Shown here: positions 1 to 9,400 of the stretch, in pieces
How the letters are laid out: every line of letters starts with the position of its first letter
How positions within the stretch are numbered: position 1 is the first letter of the stretch
NCBI GenBank assembly: GCA_045642445.1
Contig: JAZUIX010000185.1
Span: 1-11,426 of the forward strand
From: Colimorpha sp045642445
Lineage (GTDB): Bacteria > Bacteroidota > Bacteroidia > Bacteroidales > P3
Length of the DNA stretch: 11,426 nt
Direction: 5' to 3'
The notes under the pieces: model-generated
Seen by the model: the letters and a program-made list of their open reading frames with translations, nothing else
Told to the model about the DNA's origin: nothing
Database searches by the model: none
Translations under genes and position numbers: made by a program

Positions 1-427
1 TGGCTACGATCCGACTTTCTTCAACAGTGTCATTGTAGACAGGGTTGATGGTCAGGTGGAGGGTATCAACACTGGCGCAATTGTCAGCATTGGTGTAGTT
101 GTAGGTATAGGTATCAGAAACAGTGTAGGTCTGATCGTTCCACTCGTAGCTGCCACAAGCAACTTCGGTGAAAGCGTTGTGAGTAGCATTGTTAACAGTC
201 AGGTTCAGCGTAACAACACTGTCGCAGCCATAAAGGACACTGGTAAGAGTGTCGGTGTAGACGCCCGTAGCGGTGTAGGTCTGGCCGTTCCAGTTGATGC
301 TGTCGCAAGCCACGAGGGTCTCAGTGTCAGTGATGACAGGACGCTGATGAACCATCATAGTAGTGACAATCATGGAATCGCCAGTACCGATGTTCTCGGT
401 GAAGGTGAAATCAGAGACCTGGTCACT
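1..427 (-). repeat. Third GCDS repeat segment, continues off the left edge
   Basis: Residues 3130-3271. Closing motifs are Y-G-C-D-S-V-V-T-L-N-L (Cys 3197) and the variant D-N-C-A-S-V-D-T-L-H-L (Cys 3246), 49 residues apart. The unit begun at V-Y-N-D-T is cut by the window edge, so more repeats are likely. Confidence 0.83.
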
Positions 428-3400
428 CGTGATGGAGATGTCGTCAATGAACAATATATAATTGTCAAAACTGTTGTGGTGACGGAAAGCGATGTTGACC
501 GTCTGGCCAGCATAGGCGCTGAGGTCAACCGTGCGCTCCACATAGTTGTACGGCTCATTCGCGATGCCATTGTAGAGGCTCGTGGTGAAGTCGGTGGTGT
601 CGTTGCCTGTGGTGGAAATGTAAACCGAGTAGTTTTCAGGCCAACCGTAATAATTCCTGTCGAACCAAGTCAAAGCGGAAGAAGCATTGGGAATGGTGAT
701 GGCGGGCGAGATAAGCCAGTTGTCAGGGTAAAGAACCCCAGAACCAGATATTGAGAAGGATTCTGAAATCATGAAGTTCGAACCAGAATGGGCACAAGAA
801 TCAAGATTACCAGGGTTAATCATCCAATTGTGGCCGTCGCCATCGGCGTCCACAATGGTCCAATTGGATAAGTCATCCGACTCATCAAATCCACAGGAGA
901 AAACAGTGTTGGTTCCTGAGGAAGCGCCGGTTCCTAACGAATAGGTATGTCCGTTGAACTCATACTCGGTCTGTTCGGCACAGACAGCGTCGTAGATGGT
1001 GTCGAAGTTATAAACCAAATTGATGTGGTAGCTGACGAGGCTGTCGCAGTAGCGAGGATTGCTAATGCTGAGGACGGTGTCAACAACAGCGTCTGCAGTG
1101 TAGCTGGAGAAATCCAAGGTGTTTTCACCCAAAGTCAGGATACCCTGGCTCAGCGGGAAGCGAACGATAGTGTCTGCACCGTAAGCAGCCTGACCCAAGG
1201 AGAGGAACAGAACGTTGATATGGTCAATCAGGCCAATTTCTTCATTCTCATAAACGGTATCCATCGGGTTGGTGTAGATGAGACGGTTGTCGGTAACGTC
1301 GCGATAGAGGGCGTAGTTGTTAGCTGCGCGGTCAATCCACTCATATTCGTGACCGTTCTTGTCCCAAGTGTAGGTGCCGCAAGCGTAAGCAGAGTCACGC
1401 ACGAGCAGATTTCTCGGGATAATCAGGTGGAAGTGGGTGGTGCTGTCGCAACCTGCAACGGTAGTGTCGTTCGAAACGATAGTGCTGTCGAAAGGAGCAA
1501 TGTAGAGCACATTGCGATAACGATAGCTGCCAGTGTTCACAACGAGCGAGTCGAAAACAACCTTACTCTTATTGATAGTCAGGTTGAGGGTGGTGATACT
1601 GTCGCAACCATTGGCGGCGATAGTGTCGAAATGAGCGGTGTCGGTGCTGGCGGTGTAAACCATGCCGTGCCACTCATAGCTGTCGCAAGCAGTGTGGACA
1701 TCAGTGTAGGCCACCTGGTTCTTCACAACCAAGTTCAGGGTGATGGTGCTGTCGCAACCATTGACGGTCAAAGTATCGAAAGCAACGGTGGTATCGGTAG
1801 TGTAGGTATTGCCGTGCCAAGTGTAGCTGTCGCACACAGTGGTGTCGAAGGTAGCGGTAGTGTCGGCGTGGTTGATGGTAAGATTGAGCGTGACATTGCT
1901 GTCGCATCCGTTGATGGAAGTGTACTGTTTGGTGTAGATACCAGTGGTGGTGATGGTAGTGTCGTCCCAGACATAGGAGTCGCACTTGACCAACGTTTCG
2001 GTAGTGTTACTGGTCTTGTTGACGGTGTAGTAGAGGATGGTGTCGTTGCCCTGCGGGTCATTGTTGCGCCACACATTGGTAGCATAGACAGCCTTGATCA
2101 TAGCAGCGGAAGTCCAACCAAAATTCCTCAGATCTTCCCAACCATCAGTTATACCATCAGAATAAATCAAGAAAGGATCTGCCGTTGAGATGGGCTTGTC
2201 GACATAAGCGGCAGGAAAGGCAACATCATTCGTACTGAAGGTAATCCAGACAATCTGACTATCAACCGAAACGGGGTTGTCCAGCACGAAGTCTTTCCAA
2301 CCCGTGACATCAGTATCCGTGAAGGTCAAGCTCTTGGTACCAACCAATGTTTGGGGATCAAATTCGCCACCGGTGTAGATATTCATCTCATAGGTGCCAA
2401 CTTGACTATTACCTACTTCATTAACGAAATATAATTGAGCACCTTGGAGAGTGTATTCGGTGACAGGATTGTTGATAGGTAAACGGATACCCCAAGACAA
2501 AGGTTCACCCCATCTGCCTAAATTGTCGCTACGCACACCGTTACCACAGTAGGAGAAAGTGTCAACCGAATAATTCTCGATGACAATGCCATTGATGCCG
2601 GTGTTGTAGGGCATCTGATTGTCGCAGAGGACGATGGGGTCGACCATGTCGAAGTGGAGCAGCAAGGTGCTGTCGCAATTCTCGCCAATATGATAGTTGA
2701 AGTAAACATTGTCGGTGTCGCGGGTGTAGACATTGCCGTGCCAAGTGTAAGGATCGGTAGAAACAACATACTGATCGACCAGGACGCTCTGACGAACCTC
2801 GTAGGTCAGATACAGCACTCTGTCGCAGCCGCTCTCGGCAGTACCCTCTTCAATACGGAAGGTCTGACCTTGGCGGTATTCCTTACCATCGGGGCCAGTG
2901 TACTTGGTGCAGGCGAGGATGGTATCGTAAGTGCGGACAGTGTCGTTCAAAGTCAGGTTGAGGTAAACAATGCTGTCGCAACCATTAACCTGAGTAAGAG
3001 TGACGGTGTCGAAGGTCTGTCCAAACGTGGTGTAGGTCTCATTGTTGGCGCTCCAAGTGTATTTGTAGCAGGTGTCAACAATTTCGGTGACGAACACGGT
3101 AGGATTGACAGTATAGTTGACAGTCACAGTGCTGTCGCAACCTGCGGCGGTATGCCACTTGGCGGAAACAGTATTGCTGTACTGCTCCTGGTTGAGAGCG
3201 CCAGGGATAGCGAGCACGACGTTGGTGTCGTGGTTGGGATCATTATAGGTGTAAGTATACTTGCCCATCGAATCCATCACAAACTGGCTCTCGCAGAGGG
3301 TCAGCGTAGCATTGGTATTGTAAACGGGGTTGACGGTCAGCACGAGGGTGCTGTCGTAGTTGCAACCGTTAGCATCGGTGGTAGTGGTGGGGATAACAAC

Positions 3401-6400
3401 GGTAGTGTCGCCGGGGAGGTAGTTGTCGCCATAGAACATGGTGCCATTCTCCGACTTGTAGGTGCCGTTGACACACACAGCGCCATATTCAACACCCTTG
3501 GTGGGATGATACACATGGAGGCGGAGCACCTCGATGCTGCTGCAACCATTGCTGATGTTCGTAGGAACGTTGTAGGTGATTGCAGTATCGTTAGCAACAG
3601 GAACAATAGTATCCACATTGTAGAGACCCGTAGGAGTATTGATGGTCCAAATGTAAGGATCGTTGGCGCTCACACAGGCGGTATCGAATGTGGTATTGTA
3701 GCTCGACTTCTTGATAGTGACGTGCAGGCGGCTAATCACATATTGATTGTTGGCAATAGGTGTGGGCAGGACATAATCGCCATCAACGGTGATTTGTCTC
3801 TCACCAACGGTACCATCGCAAGCAACGGTGTCAATCATGAAGATGTCGCAAGCAGAAGTATCGGCCCAAGCCAAGGTATCGGCGGGCAGGTTGAACACCA
3901 GGTTCAGCACAGCGAGAGTGTCGCAACCAGCGGCATTCTGCATACCAGGCAGCAAGTAGGTGATGTTGCCTTCGGTCTCATTCATGGTGTAGGTTCTGCC
4001 GTTCATCCAGGTGAAGCTGTTCGACTCGCACCACAGATTGTCGTCAACACCGTAGCTCTTGGTGCGGACGGTGGTCAGGTTAAGGGTAATCACAGAGTCG
4101 CAACCAGCCACATTGACAGTGTCGAAGGTGGCGGTGAGGTTGGGTTCGGTGTAGGTGTTGCCATCTTTCCAAACCAACTGGTCGCACACATTCTGGACAT
4201 CAATGCCAGTGGTGGATTTGCGGACGGTGAGGGTCAAAGTAACAGTACTGTCGCAGCCCTTGGTGGTAGCCAAAGTCTGGTCGTAGACACCCGTCTCAGT
4301 GTACTCGACACCATTCCAAGTGTAAGTGTCGCACACGTTCTCAGTAAAGCTATTGGTGACGGGGTGGTTGACAGTGAGGTGGAGGGTATGACGTGCGGGA
4401 CATTCGCCAGAAGTCACATCAATATAGGAGGTATCGATGGTCTGAACAGCGGCGAAATTCATCTGATACTGGTCTTCGCCGAAGATGATGTTGGCACCCT
4501 CGCAGACTTCCTGATAGTAGTTGTTGACGGCGGTGTCCTCAACAATGAAATTGAGGTGTACCAAGCTGTCGCAACCGTAGGCGATGGTGAAGGTCTGGTC
4601 ATACGAACCTGCCTCCTCGAGGCTCTGAGTGCCCCAAGTGTAAGGCAGCATGCCGATACAGGCGCTCTTTTCGTCGTTCATCTCGTAAGAGGGATGGACA
4701 GCCACGCTGTTGGTGGTGAAGTTGTTCACGCAACCATTAGCATCGGTAACATTCACAGTGTAGGTGAAAGTACCGGCAGCAGCAGGAACGAACTCCTGGC
4801 TGGCGGAGGTGAGGTCGGCATTGTTGTTCCAAATGTAGGAGTAGCCCTCGACTTCGGTAGCATTGAGGGTGATGGCATCCTTCAAGCAGATTTCGTCGGA
4901 CGAAGTGCTGACAGCCACAACGGGCAGCTGGTTGACACCCACGGTGTATTCAGCCGTAGTGGTGCAGCCGGAACCGGCGACGGTGGCGGTAACGGAGTAG
5001 GTAGTGGCCTCGGTGGGGTTCACCGTGATGGAAGCGGTGGTGGCACCGGTGTTCCAACGATAGGTCACATCCAAACCGCTGTTGTCGGCAACAGTCAGCG
5101 TGGTGGGCTCACCAGCGCAGACGACAGAGTCGGTGGCGGTGATGGTCAGGTCGGCAACAGGAGTGGTACTGACGGTGACCGAAGCAGGCAAGCTGGTGCA
5201 GCCGTAGGTGGCCTCAGTGGCAACAACAGTGTAGGTGTTGTTCTCGTGAGGATTGACGGTGCGGGCAGCAGTGGTGCTGGCATCTTCCCAAGCAAAGGTT
5301 GCATTGGTAGCGTTGCTACGAGCGGTGAGCGTCAGGTCGGCGTTGTCGCAGTAGCCGCTGATAAGTTCGGTAGCCTCACCATTATAATATATAGCAGCGG
5401 TGGGGGCACGGTGAGCCTGAAGGTTGAGTGTAACTGTAGAGTCTGCACCAAACATGGTGACACCGCTCGCAGTATAGTTGTCAGTAGTCTTATAGTAGTT
5501 GCCAAACAGCTCGACGCTGTCGGGCTGGCAGATCTCCCGATTTATGGTCAGCTGATAGGCGGGGTGCATAGTCAGGTGCAGCACATGCTTGGCCATATTC
5601 TGATCGTTGGCAACCTCCATATAAGTGGTGTTGACAATCGAATCGGGCTGTGCGGCAGTGTTGACAACGTAGGAATAGGTGGTGTCGTTCATCCAAGTGT
5701 AAGGAGCGTTAGCCTCGACATTGTAGGTGTGGAGGGGCAGCACCTCGATGTTGCCAATATGGAGGTCGTTGTCGGCGTTAGTGACAGTGGACTCACCATA
5801 GAAAGCAAAACGGACATTCTGACCTGCATAGTTTGCCACAGGCAGCGAAACACGCATTGCTGTGTAAGGAATAGAGCTATAGGAGGCCACAGCATTTGCA
5901 GAGGCATCCCAAAGTGCCACAGTGTCCCAAGAGGTTCCATTGTTCGTGGTGGCCAAAACGGCAAAACGGTCATCATCACCATATTCTTCTGGGACATTAC
6001 CATTATTCCAATCTGTCAAAGCCACATCAAACGAGAGTTCGACGGTGTCGACAATATGGATAGAAGGAGTAACTATAGCACCTGCTTGGGAACCATAAAC
6101 ATTCATCGTATAATGATTGCCCGGGATACCATTGTAAGTTGTTCTCCAAACATCATCAACATTCCAGCAATCGTTCAGGTCGTAAGCAAAATCCTCGCGG
6201 AAAGGAAGTTCAAAATTACCACATGCGGTGGTAACATTCAAAACAACCGACTGAGGATCCTCAGTGCAGAGCGAAGTGATGCGAACCTGATACTCGGTAA
6301 TGTTGTTGAGGCCGCTGATAGTATAGCTGCGGTTGGTGGTGCTGGCCACATCAACAGTCCACTCGGTATTGCCGGCAAGTCTGTGCTCGACCTTCCAAGC

Positions 6401-9400
6401 GGTCTCATGATAGCCAGGATTCCAACTGACGGTGATATTGTGATCATCCACATTCGAAACACTGGCAGAAGGAGCTGCACATTGAAGTGGACGGATACAT
6501 TCTCCACCATAGAACTTCATATTCAAACGGTCGCTTGAAAAGGTGCCTTCAGAAACGGATTCTTCTGGATAATAAGGATAATCATCGTTATATACATATC
6601 GAGAGATACCGGAGGTTATAGTAGTAGTACATTTACCAGAATTATAATTGCTTTGTGAATACGAACCAGTTTTATCGCATACAGAAACAAGAATATTACC
6701 ACCAGTGTAGTTAAACGCTTTGGTAAGTTCTATTTTGTTCCATTCGTTAGAGGTCATACCACTGGTAGAACCTGACCACACCAAATCAGAATGAGATACA
6801 GGGATAAAACCAGAAGACAAGGAGGTGCTATTCGTATTGGTAATGTAGATATCCCAGTTACGGACATGGGACATATTACCCAACTGCATACTGATTGTAT
6901 CTATAACCAAAGCAGAAGGATTGTCTAAATCTTCTGCACGATAAATCTGTTGGCTATAGGAATAATTATAGTAAGAATATGTCGGGAAATAATTAGTGGT
7001 AGATGTTCCTGTTCCAACAGTTGCAAGAAGACCACTGGTCATCTCTGCACAACCCAACGAATTAGTGGTAAAGTTGACAGAAGCAGAATTACCCGTGCCG
7101 TGTGTACCGCAGACAGGTTCAACTGTCACATGATACTCGGTAACAGCATCGAGGTCGGAGAGGGTGAAAGTGGTGTCAGAAACTTGTTCGAATCTAACAG
7201 TAGTACCATTCGAAACCAGCTGACAGGTAACATTATAATAAGTAGGAGCATACTGAGCATCCGCACTCTTCGACCAAGTGATGGTGGCACCCACCACGGA
7301 GACGTTTTCAGCCACAACATTGGTAACATTGGGGCAGACTCGTTGGGTGGTGAAGGTGTAAGCCTCGGTCCAGTCGCTCGAATCGGTAGAGCTGCAAACG
7401 CTCTTCACATACACATGATAAGTGGTGTAGCCATTCAAACCCGAAAGCGAATAAGAGGTACCCGAAACAGTAATCGGGGTCATATCATCAGGATTGTTGC
7501 CTGTGCCGTAAGCCAAGATGTAACTGGCAGGAGCATTGGCAGGAGCAGTCCAACTGATAACAGCCGAATTAGAGGTGACATTGTTTGCAGCCACAGCTGT
7601 GGGCTCGAAACAGGTAACAGCCTGCAAAGTGAAATCGTCAACGTAGGCATACCAGGACGAAGAAGGACGCACGGCCTTGACGGCAACATAATTACCCGTT
7701 CCGGTATAACCGTTCAGATTGGCCCTATACTCTTTCCAAGTGTCACCTTCGACATTGACAGTCTGGACCAACTGGAATGTATTGATGTCGCTCGGATCGG
7801 TCATCACACCGACTTGGAAAACGGGATGGTAACTCGAACTGGAAGCCTTGGCCCAAAATTTCAAGCGCAAGGTGTTGATAGAATAAACTGAGGCATCAAC
7901 ACCCGGCAGAACCAAGCACTGATAGTCGCCATACGTAGTAGGAGTGGTATTATTATACCAATATAGTCCACGGGAACCCGTGTGGCAATAGCTGGAAGAA
8001 CTCGAGATGTAAGGATAGCCCATATATTGGGTGCCGTTATTCAAACGCATCCAACATTCGGCATCAAACACTGGAGATGAAGAGGAGCCTGTTACGGCAT
8101 CTTCAAAACCGTAGGTGTAAGGAAGGGTGGTGAGATTATCACAATAGGTGTGAACCGATTTCATCAAACTCCACTCACTCTCTTCAGTTGCACTGCAAAT
8201 CGATTTCACAAACACATTGTAGTCAGTGTTCGCGGTCAGACCCGTGATGGCATAGCTCATAGTGCTGCCACTAAGGGTCTGAGTATTGGTCATAGCGTCA
8301 GGGTCGGTACCCGTACCCCAGGCAATAACATAGTTTGTAGGAATATTGCCCGCGGCAGGGGTGTCCCAACTGACTGTAACGCCTGTATTCGACAAATCAC
8401 TCAGCGTGATATTCGCGGGCTTAAAGCAATTCGGTATATTTTTGACAACAATGTCATCAATACCCATATAATAGTTACTACTACTGCCCCCACCATAACG
8501 GAATGCCAAACGGGCAGTGGAAGCCACTGAGGCGGGAATGTCGTTGAGCAGAATATCTTCCTCATACGTCCAAGCTTTGTTGGCCTTTCTGTCAGAACAA
8601 GTATAGAGGGGGACAAAACTACTGGCATTGGCAGCATCTGTCATATAACCGACAGTCAGATAACCACTATTACTGGGATTTTCATAATTGACGTAGAAAC
8701 TAATCTGAAGTGTATTCAGAGGAGCGTCAAACTTAGGAAATACAGCATATCCATAACGAATATTGCTCGATTGGAAATAGAGACTTTTGCTTCCAGAATG
8801 CACATAAGTGGAACTGGTATTGACATAGATGTACGGATAAGTACCGTCATTGGCATCCAAAATACCCCAACATTCGGGAGCCCCAGATGTTGAAGAACCT
8901 GTAGCCATAGCATCAAATCCTTCACTCCAAGGCAAAACTGCAATTCCACCGCATAAGGTATGGAAAGAGACAGTTCTTGGGAAGCTCGTATCACCAACAC
9001 CACAAATTGCACGAACGGCAACAGTATAATCCGTATTGGCGTTGAGCGAAGTCAAACTGTAAGAAGTAGAATTAGCAACATAATCGTTGGTAGTGTTGCC
9101 GTCCGAAACCGAAACGGCCCAAGAAGTCTCAGAACCACCTGCCGTCCATGCAAGGTCGACACTGGTGGCTGTCAGATTGGAATAATCAAGGGTTGCCGGC
9201 TTCGGACAAGAGACTGGAGCCGAAATGTAGGTGAAGGTAGTCTTCGGGAGGAAGTTTCGCTGATTAGCAGAAATAGCATTTAATGAACTATAGCTGTAAC
9301 CTTGAACAGTAGAACCAGCAACAGTTTCACCATAATAACTTGCTGATTTGTAGGTTCCTATAACAGTATTATACACTGCTATCAGCAGATTTCCACCCGT

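Noticed and set aside
56..2188. Plus-strand open frames at 56-754 and 947-2188
   Set aside because: Same in-register shadow of the repeat array, with the same composition and no recognisable domain.
900..4700. Short sequence tgtcgcaacc recurring about every 150 bp, considered as a CRISPR-like array
   Set aside because: The repeats are in one coding frame (the GCDS core), intervals vary, and the sequence between units is also related. It is a protein repeat.
2654..6538. A 1294-codon open frame on the plus strand
   Set aside because: It is in exact register opposite the giant gene, has no signal peptide or domain motifs, and is rich in Gly, Val, Ile and Ser as expected from complementing Thr, Asn, Asp and Tyr codons. 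It is a by-product of codon use in the real gene.
6950..7891. A 313-codon plus-strand open frame
   Set aside because: It lies opposite the Fn3 domains, which show strong protein motifs on the minus strand; nothing protein-like is visible on the plus strand.
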